From Craspedostauros australis (Eukaryota; Bacillariophyta; Bacillariophyceae; Mastogloiales; Achnanthaceae), in assembly GCA_026770025.1 (NCBI GenBank), contig JAMXDE010000004.1, positions 1,860,001 to 1,924,000 on the forward strand: a stretch of 64,000 nucleotides of DNA. Direction: 5' to 3'. A program made the translations under genes and the position numbers. The notes under the pieces were generated by a model. That model was not told the DNA's origin. It made no database searches and saw only the letters and a list, made by a program, of their open reading frames with translations. Positions 1 to 10,647 of this stretch are shown here, piece after piece. Numbering within the stretch: the first letter of the stretch is position 1; each line of letters opens with the position of its first letter.

Positions 1-977
1 ACGACTTCTTCGCGTGCTTCGAAGATGACATGGTGGTCAAAGGTGCCACAATCCGTCACTACGTCGACATGGAGGCGGAGATATACCGACTGCGACAGCT
101 GGCGCACGATACGGCACCGAATCCCATCGTGAAGCTGCCGGCAGAAGTGCGACGCCAGTTCGGTGATCGATTCTTCGGGACTTTGACGAAGGAGCAGCTG
201 AAGCGCGTCATTCCTGGTTTTATTCGTGTGGAGGTGCTGCTGGATGAGGACGCGTACGGTGCGCAAGAGGAGCTGGATCCCGTGCCCGTCACGGATCGCC
301 CGCAGATCGACCCCAATCCATGCTGCAGCATGCAGGATGCCAGTGAGACGAGGCCGGCATCACCGCGATCCGATCAGCTCGTGCTGTGGGAGACCAACAT
401 CAAGGCGCTGGGCGTCCGCCGCATGCCGCCTGCTTCGAAGCTCTTCGATTGGGTGCTGCTGCAGCGCGGGCCGCGCTATTTCGATTGGGAACTGTACATC
501 GCCGACTACTGGTCCAACCGACATAACAAGTACTACTCGGGTGCAGAGCGTCCCGACGAGAAGGAGTTTCTGTACATCAACAACCAAGGTGGATGGATGG
601 CAACGCGGCGGCAGATCTGGGAATGGCACACGGATGTGTGTTTGGGTGGATTCTTGCCGCCCTTCGATGCGCCGGATTTCCGTTATGATGGTCTGGACAT
701 GCGCAACGTGGAGTACTGGAGCGGCGCCTTGCAATTGTTCACGAGAGAACACGGGTGCAACCTGCAACGCATCATCAGCCTGAACCCGGATCACGTCGCC
801 AAGCAGCTGCTGTACCATTCGTCGAACAACAAGCAACGCCAATTGCACAAGCGACGGTTTCAGATTGTCAAGGTGAATGACCTCTTCGGGCAGTTGAATA
901 CGGTGCAGCAGGATGCCAACCAAATGATGGATTCGTTCATCCAGACTGTGCAACAGTATTGGGCCAAAGCACAATAA
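1..977 (+). CDS. Probable glycosyltransferase, C-terminal part (5' end outside window)
   Basis: The frame is open from the first bases of the window (Asp-Phe-Phe-Ala-Cys-Phe-Glu-Asp-Asp-Met) to a TAA at 975-977, so the gene starts upstream and about 325 residues are visible. The opening FEDDM resembles the acidic metal/nucleotide-sugar motif of GT-A glycosyltransferases. Further on are WVLLQRG, a block around INNQGGWMATRRQIWEW, GGFLPPFDAP, VEYWSGALQLF and NLQRIISLNPDH. I recall this combination from uncharacterised stramenopile glycosyltransferase-like proteins, but I cannot confirm the family or the sugar donor. No membrane segment is seen in this part; one could lie upstream. The gene converges on the RING gene, with 141 bp between the stops. 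The function is inference; the reading frame is clear. Confidence 0.6.
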   Translation, partial: DFFACFEDDMVVKGATIRHYVDMEAEIYRLRQLAHDTAPNPIVKLPAEVRRQFGDRFFGTLTKEQLKRVIPGFIRVEVLLDEDAYGAQEELDPVPVTDRPQIDPNPCCSMQDASETRPASPRSDQLVLWETNIKALGVRRMPPASKLFDWVLLQRGPRYFDWELYIADYWSNRHNKYYSGAERPDEKEFLYINNQGGWMATRRQIWEWHTDVCLGGFLPPFDAPDFRYDGLDMRNVEYWSGALQLFTREHGCNLQRIISLNPDHVAKQLLYHSSNNKQRQLHKRRFQIVKVNDLFGQLNTVQQDANQMMDSFIQTVQQYWAKAQ

Positions 978-1118
978 ACCAAAGTATGGACCATTGGGGG
1001 AAGTGATTGGGATCATTCAAGCACACAATTTAGTACTAATACTATGGCATTATCATACCGTTATGATATTCATGGTCTTCAAAATCGTCACAAACATCTG
1101 ACGTTTGGGGTGTTCACT

Positions 1119-2411
1119 TCATGTTGCTCCGGGCGGATGATGCAACGAAAGTTGGATGGCACCACCGGATCCGCAGTAGGCATCCAAGATCATCGACGGC
1201 TGTTGGCCTGTTGGTTTGATGGTCTTTGCAATATCGCCGTCGCCGTTGCTGCTGGAAAGCGCGGTGGCTGATGTTTCGGCGGTCGATGCTGTCGCGCACT
1301 GATTCGCCGTGGTCGTCAGCAATCTCGTGGACGCACGACCGCCAGTCGTCCCTGAACTTTCATTGGATAAGCTCGTGGCTGTTGCGGTGGAATGGGTGGA
1401 CGACGAGAACGATTGTCGTCCGCGATTCGTCGAATCTTGGGTGGTGGCGTTGCGTGATGACCCATCCAATGGCTCATCATTTGGAAGTGCGTTCCTTCCA
1501 TCTCGATTTCCGCTGTGGGAAGCGTCCGCGCTGTCACCTGGCTTGGCATCTTTCGTAAGCCGATGATGGACACCGAGCTGGCCCAGGACGAGCTGCACGT
1601 TCTCGTCCGTGTACGGCAGCGTCTCCAATTCAAACCGACACGTGGGACACGTGGGGTTGCGCTTGAGCCATGGCAAGACGCATTCGGTGGAATGGTACAG
1701 ATGTCCGCACGGCAATCGCGTCACGAGCGATCCCGGACGCATCTCGTCGGCGCAGATGAGGCATTCGAACGAGCCTCTGCGATGTTCCGGAATCTGCTTG
1801 AATCGCAGATGCAGCAAGCCGCAGACGATCCTCTTGTGCGAGTGGTCGGCGCACGATGGTGATGTCCGGGATGCCGTCGATGCGGTCGATGAATGAAGGG
1901 ATGATCCTGCCTCATCGCTGTTCGTCGAAAATTCTGATGGTTCGAGGGCTTGTCCGCGACGATGACGCTGATGTTGTGGAAAGAACATGCGCGACATCAT
2001 TGACGGCAACGACGGCAATTGGAATCGGCGATGCTGTTGGTAGAGTGTTGGTGCAAGTGATGGCGTCGGCGCCGATGTAGACGATGGACGCCGTTGCTCT
2101 TCGATGGTCTGTGGCCCTGCATTGTGAGCATCATTGCTGATGTCATTGTTGGTGTTGGATGACGGCGCATTGCGGAAGTTCAAAAGGCGGCGGATGATCC
2201 TGCGACCGCCTCTAGCAACAACACTGCTGCTGCTGCTGCTGCTGCGACGACGGGAAAGACCAATGTTCGGCCGATCCTCATTCGACACACTCCCGTGCTC
2301 TTGACCATCATGTTCATGGCCACTCATGTTGCCGCTGCGATAATAACGTTGTGACGATGGATCAGACGGCGATGCCAATGCTGCTGTTGTTTTGTGCGTT
2401 TTCACTTTCAC
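1119..2411 (-). CDS. RING-H2 finger protein, probable E3 ubiquitin ligase
   Basis: This is a 430-residue intronless frame. A single RING-H2 domain lies at residues ~217-258: Cys-x2-Cys (CLIC), then CGHLYH giving Cys-x-His-x2-His, then ECVLPWL and CPTCR. Such domains bind two zinc ions and recruit an E2 enzyme, so a ubiquitin-ligase role is expected. The spacing after the second His is His-x3-Cys (HSTEC) where His-x2-Cys is usual. The rest is low complexity: a Ser run near residues 57-63, a basic stretch near 64-80, and a Ser/Thr-rich tail after the RING. No membrane segment or substrate-binding domain is seen. The start is the first ATG of the frame; Met29 (MSGHEHDG) is an alternative. The substrate is unknown. 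Confidence 0.82.
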   Translation of the reverse strand: MKVKTHKTTAALASPSDPSSQRYYRSGNMSGHEHDGQEHGSVSNEDRPNIGLSRRRSSSSSSSVVARGGRRIIRRLLNFRNAPSSNTNNDISNDAHNAGPQTIEEQRRPSSTSAPTPSLAPTLYQQHRRFQLPSLPSMMSRMFFPQHQRHRRGQALEPSEFSTNSDEAGSSLHSSTASTASRTSPSCADHSHKRIVCGLLHLRFKQIPEHRRGSFECLICADEMRPGSLVTRLPCGHLYHSTECVLPWLKRNPTCPTCRFELETLPYTDENVQLVLGQLGVHHRLTKDAKPGDSADASHSGNRDGRNALPNDEPLDGSSRNATTQDSTNRGRQSFSSSTHSTATATSLSNESSGTTGGRASTRLLTTTANQCATASTAETSATALSSSNGDGDIAKTIKPTGQQPSMILDAYCGSGGAIQLSLHHPPGAT

Positions 2412-3034
2412 TTGCGGTGATGTTGTGTGATGTTGTAGGAATGATGGTCACTGCCTTGTGCAACATGGAAGGGGTGGATGACAACGACAACGACCACCAC
2501 CGCCATCGGCATTGGTTGTTACGTCATCATTCGTTTGCGCCATCATGTGCGTGTGCGTGTGCGTTGGGGGGAGAAACAACGGAAGGTTTGGAAGGTTCGG
2601 ACTTCTTGGGTCGGAGGTTCGGTTTCGAAAGAAATGTGGACAGGGAGCGTCTTTTGCATGCCAGACATTCCAAATGACTGTTGTTCCGGTCTCAATTGAC
2701 ATCATGTTCTGTCGCTGTGACATGTCAACAGTCGTTTGGGCCTTGAGACACGTCGCTTCTCAATGTGGATACCGTTCGAAATGGTGGTACCTCGTCCATG
2801 ATACCATTCTGCTGAAAGTCGAAGACAAATCCTACGCAAGCGAAGATAGGAAGGCAACACACCAGTATGACCTAGTTGTGAATGGCCGTTGCAAAAGCGT
2901 TGTTGCAAGTTGTTTGGTTCGGATAGCATACGAGCTAGGAACCGCACTGCAATTCGGCATTTCCATCTAGCCTCTGTTTCCACTAGAAATGCGCTGGCAG
3001 TGCCGGCTGTTGTCCTTGTATAACAATATGATGT
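2412..3034. other. Intergenic region upstream of the RING gene
   Basis: This ~620-bp spacer lies between the start of the RING gene and the 3' end of the first STAND ATPase gene; both are on the minus strand, so it should hold the RING promoter and the ATPase terminator. ORFs of 90-150 codons overlap here on both strands in competing frames, with no recognisable domain. I support no gene in it. Confidence 0.5.
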
Positions 3035-6000
3035 TTAAGATGCATCTGTCAGCACCGATACGTTGTCCTCCTCCTCTGCCGCCTCCTGCGTTTGGGAGTT
3101 GTGCGAACCTCCGGCAGGATTCTCCTCATCGATGCCATCGGCCATTGAGACTGTCTGGGACACAGATGATTCGGCCCCGATGCTCATGGATCCCATCCTC
3201 AGCCTGGTCGGCGTGTAGGTGGACAGCACCTCCAGTTTCTTGTTGCGCGTCAATGACGACGTGTCACCTGACACGATTGATCCGCACGGCGCAGCCGGGT
3301 TGCTCCCAGGAGTGCCCCCCTCGGGTGTGCTCATTGGCCGATGCCTGCTGCGCAGCTTCGTCCTTCGAGCGTGCGACTCAGCGCCCTCCGCGAGGTACTC
3401 GGCGCGGCGTTCTTCGATATCTTTCACCTTGATGACGCATCCCCATTCCTTGTAGAAGTCCCGAGCCTGGATCAGGTAGTCACCGGCCTGCTTCTTGTCA
3501 CAGGGGCCATGGGTGACGTAGTATTCTCCCGCAAGTTCGCAAGCAACGGCAGCGTCGTGGATTTGGCCAGATCGCGATGCCATCATGATGGCGACATCGT
3601 ATGCGTTCTTGGCGCTGGGATGGATCACGCCATTCTTATCGGCTCTGGAATGCCGTCTCATCTTGGCCGCCTTTCGGATGCCCACCTCCTCGGCTTCCAG
3701 CACCAAGGCGTAAGGCGTGGCGTTGGGCCCCTTGACCCTGATCATGGTCTTCAGATCGGTCAGATGCTTGCGCAGGATCTTGATGTACTTGCGCTGCCCC
3801 GTCTCTCGGAATCGGCCAGCTGCGATGATCCCCATCGAGAATGCGCGGTCTGTGGCGGCTCCGAAGTTTTGGTCATGGGCGCTGTACTTGAACAGGAGCT
3901 TGGCAAATTGCTCTGCCAGCTCGTACTTGTGGAAGATAGTCGCCAGATACGTGAATCCCATGTACCGTATAGAGCGATCGTACGTCTTGGATGGATCCGG
4001 TTTTCTAACGCTCATGTCTTCGTCTGCCTTTTCCTTCATCTTCGACCAGTCAAGTGGCAACCGGCCTGTCAAATGAAGCAGCAGCCTGTAGAACTCGGAT
4101 GTCATGCCAGTCTGCGATGTCACCCTGTACATCTTGTAATTCTGCGAGATCAGTTCTGTCACCTTGACCAGAGGTTCCAGTTCGAAGCCGGCAAAGTAGG
4201 CTTGGAGGTTGCAGCTTTGCCAGCTCAGGAACCCGATTTCGAACTCGCCGGCCTCCATTGCGATCGTGTATCCCTTGCGGGACTGATGGATGGTGTCGGT
4301 CATGGGCTTGCTGAACGGGTAGATGTAGTTCGATGTGATCAGGTACACCCAACCAGCCCTCGTCTTCCCGTTGGTGCGTTCCAGTATACGATGGGCAATG
4401 TCAGCGCACCGAACGGCCTGATCTTGGTCGTTGTTGGCGGAGAAGAAGATGCCCAGGCTGGCAAAGGCCATCGCGGAATCTTCACACAGGCCGTGCTCAA
4501 TCGCCAAGCGGATGAGTTTGCAGATATGGACGACCCACTTGAGGATGGACTGCGTCATGAAGGCCCGGATGCCGACCTCGTTCAGGAATCTCATGGCGAC
4601 GATCTTGCGGTACTCCGTCTTGATGGGAAGGTTGACGATCTGATCATTCGTGTTTTGCTTCAGGAAGGATTTGATGAAGCGCATGTCCTTCATGACGTGC
4701 CCGATGTAGTACCGTTTCGGGAACTCGCCGAGCTGCCTTGACACGTGCACGCTCATCGACAGAGCCTCGACGTGCTTGTCTTGCCTGCCCAGCGCGCGAA
4801 CCATCGACAGGTACGTGGGCAGCTTCTCGTCGAGCGTCTTTGCATGGTTGATGACTTCCTGGCCAAGGCCGTATCCCGCATCGAAGTGTCCCAGCGACAG
4901 CTCGGTGTCCGACCGGGAACGGTAGAGGCGCAAGCACACCTCGTAGTGCGTCTTCCACGGTTCCCTGACCCTCTTGAGAGCGTTGGCTGCCTTCTGGAGG
5001 TACCCGGCCGCGGATCCCAAGGCCGCGATCTTGAGCGCGCGTTCACCGACCTCCAAATTCAGCGACGCGATGAACATGTGGTTCTTGCTGGGGACGCTGT
5101 TCAAATGGTCTGCCGCAACGAAGAGGAGGCTGTCGTCTTCCTCCGTCTCGATCGCGGTGATGACGAATTCGTGACTCTTGGTGCATTCCATCTGCATGCT
5201 GGACGTGCGGTTTGACGCTACGCTGCGACGGTACGTGTCGAGGAGGCAGTGACCAACGCGCAGACGCAGCTTGTCTCGCAGCTCGCCGTAGGGGATGGTG
5301 CCATGCGCCGCCTGCTGGATGCGATCGTGAGCGAATCGGTAGGTGTTGTCCCCGATCGGGTTGAAGACGAGCTGTTCCAGCACCGCCTTCTCTAGCAGAC
5401 GGGAGAGGTAGTTCTTGTTCCTCGGCCTGTTGTTCTTGAATCCGCTCTTGGCCCTCGTTGCATCATCGTCCATGGCGAAGACACCGGAGACGTTCGAAAG
5501 CTCGTTCTCCACAACTGAGTGCAGGGTGTTGAGATCGAAGTTGGATCTGATATAGGCCGCGAGGCACATAACGTGTTGCAAGTCTCGCGGTAGATCATGC
5601 AGCTTGGCTTCGATGGCGCTGACGATGTTGTCGCTGATGGGCAGTTCATGCGTGTGGTCGATGTTCCATTCCCACTGGAATGATATCCGGCTGTACACCA
5701 AGATGTTCTTGCGCTCCAGCTCTTCGAGCGCATGGATGGTGAAGTAGGTGTTGCCGTGAGTCTTCGCGTAGATCTTGGTCGCCAGCGGCTTGATATCCTC
5801 CTTGCTCCGATCCAGCAGGGTCGACAGCCAACACGTTGTGTCGTGCAGCGACAGGTTGCACAAGGAGAGCTGCTCGAGCTTCTTGCAGGGCGCAGGCGAA
5901 TTGCATGTGGGACCATCAGAGCTCGTTGCGGACGCCTCCAGACCGCTCGTCATGGTGGTGCCGTACGAGTTGCGATCGTCTTGCATCGCCTGCTGCTGCA

Positions 6001-7495
6001 TGGAACTGCCCTCCAAGCGATCAAGGAACGATACACGCAGAGGAGCGTCAGGATTGAGCTCCATAACTTCGTTGTTGTGCGGGTTGGTCTCCTGACGGAT
6101 CGAACCAAGGAGCAGGAAGCTGTGGAGCTGGGGGTCGCCGACGAGGCTGGCGAGCAGCTCCAACCCCACCGCGGAGGACCACTGCAAGTCATCGAGGAAC
6201 ATGTAGACGGGCTTTTCAGGCGTCGATATGGCCTTGGTGAATTGGATGAAGATATACCGCAGCTTGTTCCAAGAGTTCTCCGTGAGCTTGGTCGTCGCTC
6301 GTTCTGACTGCGACATTGCTGCGGCAGCTTGGGAACTGCCTTGGCGCGAGTTGGTGGAGTACGATGGGCCTGTGCGAACGCTGGATTCGGAACCTGGCAG
6401 CAGGATGGAGAGTGACGGGACGACGGCAATCAGAGCGGAAAGGACGGAGGCGGATTCATCGTCATCGTCAGCCTTGTTGCTGGCATCGAGGCTGGAGCCT
6501 GTCGTGCCGTCTTCATCATCAACGATGCTGCTGACGAAGGCCTCCCGGATGCTGCAGCGAATGCGTTCCAACTCGGCCTTGGGTCCATTCCGCAGCTGCG
6601 TGGAGAAGTCGTTGAGTGCCTGCACGATGGCCGAGAACGGATCGCTGGTGCCCGTGTATTCATCGCACTTGCCATGCAGCACGTAGCAGCAGGAGCAATG
6701 GGATGCTCTTTGGTCGATGGAGGATCGAGCGGCACGGTTGTTGCGTCTCGTATTGCCGCACGTGCAGCACGATTCGAGGAATTGCTCGACGAGCCTGGAC
6801 TTGCCAGTGCCGCTGATGCCCCAGATCAACGCGGCCGGGTAGCTCTGACTCTGCGCACACTCGCGTGCATACATATCTGCGTTGTCATGCCTCCTGTCGA
6901 CAGAATCCGAGATCGAAACCGTTGTTCTGGGCGTCGTGATCGCGGCATTTGTGTTAAGGTTGATGTTGATGTTGGCGCTGGCATGAGTGTTGCCGTTGCT
7001 TGTCTGAGAAGACGTTCGATTTCTGGCGTTGCGCAAGATCCCTTTGCGTGGCTCAGTGCTGGTTTTGGCATCGTGGCTGGCGGAAGGAGGTTGCTGCTTC
7101 CGCTTCTTGCGACTGGATGAAGGTTGCTGCGCCATGATGCGATCCCGGATTGCTTGCAGCTGTCCCAGCTCTTCGCTTCGACCGAAGAATTCCAACGAGG
7201 TTGTGGTGGGCGATGAGCCATAGCCGTCGGCATCGTCGGCGCCGCAGCACAGGTCGACCACTTCATCATCATCATCATCATCCGTGCCGTGCGGGTTCTC
7301 GTAGCAGGTGGCGATGGGACCTGCCAGGCGTGACGATGACGCTGCCAAGGAGGTTGGGAGATCAGGCGCATTGCGTTCTTCCTCGGTGTATCCATCGTCA
7401 TAGAACTCTCTTCCGGATGACAGCGCGGGGCGGTTCAGAGAGCTGTTGTGGTGCTGTTCGAATAGAGACGTCATGGTTGCAGATGCAGGCAGCAA
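3035..7495 (-). CDS. STAND-type AAA ATPase with long helical-repeat C-terminus (paralogue 1)
   Basis: This is a 1,486-residue intronless frame. Residues ~102-120 (LEFFGRSEELGQLQ) open the ATPase module. Walker A is GISGTGKS at ~226-233 and Walker B is MFLDDLQW at ~432-439, followed by a sensor-like GSIRQETNPHN. Later the frame has FAHDRIQQAAHGTIPYGELRDKL, the signature seen in the large predicted ATPases fused to Ser/Thr or histidine kinases in bacteria and fungi (COG3899/AAA_16 type). The second half looks alpha-helical and TPR-like. No kinase, GAF or response-regulator domain is present, so the output partner is unknown. Oddities: a Cys/His-rich insertion at ~242-276 that paralogue 2 lacks, an Asp run at ~72-77, and end motifs FYDDGYT near the N-terminus and VSVLTDAS at the C-terminus that recur in paralogue 2. 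The start is the first ATG. A cytosolic signalling switch is inference. Confidence 0.8.
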   Translation of the reverse strand: MLPASATMTSLFEQHHNSSLNRPALSSGREFYDDGYTEEERNAPDLPTSLAASSSRLAGPIATCYENPHGTDDDDDDEVVDLCCGADDADGYGSSPTTTSLEFFGRSEELGQLQAIRDRIMAQQPSSSRKKRKQQPPSASHDAKTSTEPRKGILRNARNRTSSQTSNGNTHASANININLNTNAAITTPRTTVSISDSVDRRHDNADMYARECAQSQSYPAALIWGISGTGKSRLVEQFLESCCTCGNTRRNNRAARSSIDQRASHCSCCYVLHGKCDEYTGTSDPFSAIVQALNDFSTQLRNGPKAELERIRCSIREAFVSSIVDDEDGTTGSSLDASNKADDDDESASVLSALIAVVPSLSILLPGSESSVRTGPSYSTNSRQGSSQAAAAMSQSERATTKLTENSWNKLRYIFIQFTKAISTPEKPVYMFLDDLQWSSAVGLELLASLVGDPQLHSFLLLGSIRQETNPHNNEVMELNPDAPLRVSFLDRLEGSSMQQQAMQDDRNSYGTTMTSGLEASATSSDGPTCNSPAPCKKLEQLSLCNLSLHDTTCWLSTLLDRSKEDIKPLATKIYAKTHGNTYFTIHALEELERKNILVYSRISFQWEWNIDHTHELPISDNIVSAIEAKLHDLPRDLQHVMCLAAYIRSNFDLNTLHSVVENELSNVSGVFAMDDDATRAKSGFKNNRPRNKNYLSRLLEKAVLEQLVFNPIGDNTYRFAHDRIQQAAHGTIPYGELRDKLRLRVGHCLLDTYRRSVASNRTSSMQMECTKSHEFVITAIETEEDDSLLFVAADHLNSVPSKNHMFIASLNLEVGERALKIAALGSAAGYLQKAANALKRVREPWKTHYEVCLRLYRSRSDTELSLGHFDAGYGLGQEVINHAKTLDEKLPTYLSMVRALGRQDKHVEALSMSVHVSRQLGEFPKRYYIGHVMKDMRFIKSFLKQNTNDQIVNLPIKTEYRKIVAMRFLNEVGIRAFMTQSILKWVVHICKLIRLAIEHGLCEDSAMAFASLGIFFSANNDQDQAVRCADIAHRILERTNGKTRAGWVYLITSNYIYPFSKPMTDTIHQSRKGYTIAMEAGEFEIGFLSWQSCNLQAYFAGFELEPLVKVTELISQNYKMYRVTSQTGMTSEFYRLLLHLTGRLPLDWSKMKEKADEDMSVRKPDPSKTYDRSIRYMGFTYLATIFHKYELAEQFAKLLFKYSAHDQNFGAATDRAFSMGIIAAGRFRETGQRKYIKILRKHLTDLKTMIRVKGPNATPYALVLEAEEVGIRKAAKMRRHSRADKNGVIHPSAKNAYDVAIMMASRSGQIHDAAVACELAGEYYVTHGPCDKKQAGDYLIQARDFYKEWGCVIKVKDIEERRAEYLAEGAESHARRTKLRSRHRPMSTPEGGTPGSNPAAPCGSIVSGDTSSLTRNKKLEVLSTYTPTRLRMGSMSIGAESSVSQTVSMADGIDEENPAGGSHNSQTQEAAEEEDNVSVLTDAS

Positions 7496-10400
7496 TGGGT
7501 ATGATCACGTGTGATTGGGTTGGTATCGGCGTTGACGTTGGTGTTGGTGTTGGTGTTGGTGTTGATGAGGATGTCAGTGGTGATCTTCTCTCCCTTGGAA
7601 ATTATGGTTTGGTGTCGTTCGCAGGGCTGTGCGAGTGAGTGTTGTGTCTGGCAGCTGTGCTGTATTGCGCTCCGGGTCCTTGATACGACTATGCACCCTC
7701 AGTGTTCGTGTTTGTGACTATGGTTGTGAATAATACGACTATGGCTGTATCTGCGATTGTTTTGTGGTGATGTTGGTCGTGCTACTCGCACGAGTTACGG
7801 AAGAGGAGTTGGTGGCTGTGTCGATAGACGCTGGTTTGGCTGAGGAGGAAGCAATTAGTCGTACAGCATCACCCACTCAGTGGTGTGTTGGTACGAGTAT
7901 CAGTGCAGTATTCGTTTTGTGATGATCAAAGATGGCGGCTCTTCCTCACTTGTTGTTACCGCTGTTGCGCTACGTTCTGAGCTTACTGTGTGACACTCAC
8001 AAAAGTGACGTGACGCGTCTGAACATGATACGCGGACGAAATGCGAAGCCTTGCGGAATGGCACCAAAGCATGTCGGCAGTCATGGAAGGAAAGGCGCCA
8101 AAACAATGGTGGGGATGTCGCTGTCTGTGCAGTGTGGGATGCACTGTTCTGCTACTACTGCATTTGGCGTACAAGCACGCCTCCGCCACACCAGATGTTG
8201 CCTCCGATTCTGAAGGCGATGAGAGTATCGCACAGGCACGAGCACAGTGGGGGTCCGAGAGTCCCTTCTCTTCTGACCTTCGCGGCAATTCGGAAACAGG
8301 CGCCCAGCTCGCAGGCGTACTCTCCAGCTCTTTGGTTATGTCAAGGTCGACCCAAATGTCATTGAATTCTACGAGACAAAGTCCACCACAGCACCGATAG
8401 ACACGGAACCGCGCAGAGAAGAGATTCTGGCAATACCGACGATCGACTATTTCTCGATCCTACTTCTGCGATGCTCCACGCAGGTGTTATGTTAAGCTTG
8501 GGATGGAGAAACAACAGAATCTGAGGATAGTTATTTCCATTGGAGTCCTGTCGCGGGAACTGTGGAAATAGCAATGCCATGGTGGCTCAGCATTGGCATG
8601 GTGTTGTGGTGTGAAGGTATGGACGACGACCACAAGGACGACATGTGATGCATGGATGATGCACGGATGTCCGTGCACTTTGCGTGTGTGCGTGTGTCAA
8701 CCCAGCGGCGCTCTGTGGCATTCTAATCCCTTGGTTTGTGGCGTCGGTCAGGGATGGTCTTCTTCGACCCGTGGAGTAGTTCGTACCATACGTGACGATG
8801 GAAGCCGTCGGAAGAGTCACTTCACATCTCGAGATGCCCCTCCTCGCATGCTGGCGCCATGTGCCCCATTGGTCGTCTACGAGCTACTCTAATCGTATTT
8901 CGCGACTCTGCAAATGATCTGCGAACATTCTGTCCTCTCCCCCTCTCCAGAGAGTACTATTGCAGGATTACATATATGTTGCGAAAAGATAGACTGCGGC
9001 CAAACATCATCAGTCGCACAGCAGGCTGTTGCTGGCCTTGCATACGATCTACTCTACAAGCACCAAAGTTGTGTCTGTGTGTTTGTGCTCCTCGCACCAC
9101 TGTCCTTGTTGCTGATAGCGTTGCTGGTGGCGTCGGTGTTGCATTCTGTCGCCAACTGCTGCGAGGTGCGTCCTAGTCTGAATACTCAAGAAAATGTGAG
9201 ATCAGAACGGAACGCACACAAACGCACGCTCTGTGCACAATTTGGAAGATTGGTGTTCAATTGGCACTTCGGGTCACTGTGACCGGGCCTTTCATGCTTT
9301 TATGGTATTGTACTTGAACTGAGCTGTTATCATTGTTGTCGTCGCTGTTGTTGTCGTTGTTCATGATCCGAGCGTCCCCTTCACAACGGGAGTTAAGCGT
9401 TGGATTTCAATCTACAGCAAAAGCCCTTCAACTTGCTATTTAGTGCCAATCGCTGCGATGACACTGTGACCCATTCATTCGCCGCCACCAACGCCATGCT
9501 GGCACTCTTGCGCTTTGAGTGGAAGAGCCAATCCATCGTCGTGTTCCTTTGCAATTATCACAATTCACACAAAAGCCGTCCCAAATCTGGCCCTCAAACC
9601 GGTTGGTGATTGGTTGTCATTTTCTCTCCATGGACAAAGACGTCGCTGCCGATCCCGTTTCTTGCACCCGCTCTTTCGCATCACTGCTCTGTGCATTTTA
9701 GTCATGGATGTGTCTATTCAACTATTTAAGTACTCTACCTATTCGAGTATAGAATTTGTGCGGAGGAATGTTAAGTTTTGCCGAAGTTACAGTGTCGGCG
9801 AACATGGACATTTGGAAACGCGTTGGGTTTTATCAATTGGTGAGGGGTTGCGGCAAATCAGAATGGGCGAGCTACCACGAACGAGTCTGCGCCACCTCAC
9901 AATCGCGCAACCTGTTCTCAACATGTGGTCGACGCTGGCACAACGCGTGTCGCAGCGATCCCCAACCTAGAGAGTACTCTACTCCAGCTTGTTTAACACT
10001 GCAGCATGTCTGAAGAAGCGACTGAATGTCAATTGCGAAGACGCTGCATCTTGTCGCCTCCAAGAGCACTGTTGTGGCTTCGCACATGAGGAAGCGGAGG
10101 ATACCCTTGGGGCCTGACACGCGATCAACTGTTGGGATTGACGAATTTCTCACAACGCGCAGCAACCAAGGAACTGGCACAACAAACGAAGGTGTTTGGG
10201 CGAAGTTTTCGCTCCCCTCATGTTGGAGTCAGATGTTGAACGCCCTCCGGAAACAGAGCGACAACATGTCCAACATCACCACCACCGCACAACCAACATC
10301 CGACAGCAACAACGGCATGGACAGGGGCGACAGACACGCAGGAGAAGACGGCATGCAGGGCAAAGGCCAGCTAAGGATATCGCTGAAGCGAACATCACGA

Positions 10401-10647
10401 ACTGCCACCAGCGACAACCACACAATCGCTCCCTACAACAACGACAGCAGCGGCGGCGCTGTCACATCATCCTCAGGGTTGAATAGGCACATCGTGCAAC
10501 TTCGTAAACAAGCGATTCAACCCTACTACGAGTAGTACCATAACTCATACTCATAATCGTGCTCTCCTACTCACACACTAAAGTATCGGCACGAAGATCA
10601 GCATCAGTACCAACACAAGGGCAACGCAAATCAAAGAAACACCGTGC
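7496..10647. other. Head-to-head intergenic region between the two ATPase paralogues
   Basis: This 3.15-kb gap separates the divergent starts of the two ATPase genes and must contain both promoters. Small ORFs (at most ~170 codons) exist on both strands but overlap each other, lack domains and show no coding-like composition. The longest, 10026-10535 on the plus strand, runs towards the second ATPase but in a different context and is not supported. A short hexamer repeat lies at 7538-7565. No RNA gene was recognised. Confidence 0.5.
7538..7565. repeat. GTTGGT-type hexamer microsatellite
   Basis: About four to five tandem GGTGTT units lie 43-70 bp upstream of the ATG of the first ATPase gene, in its presumed 5' UTR or core promoter. 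Confidence 0.8.

Noticed and set aside
3341-4741. 466-codon plus-strand ORF opposite the first ATPase gene
   Set aside because: Antisense shadow of a strongly supported gene; it shows no domain.
8041-8400. ORFs in the head-to-head ATPase gap
   Set aside because: Several frames overlap on both strands with no domain, paralogue or coding-like composition.
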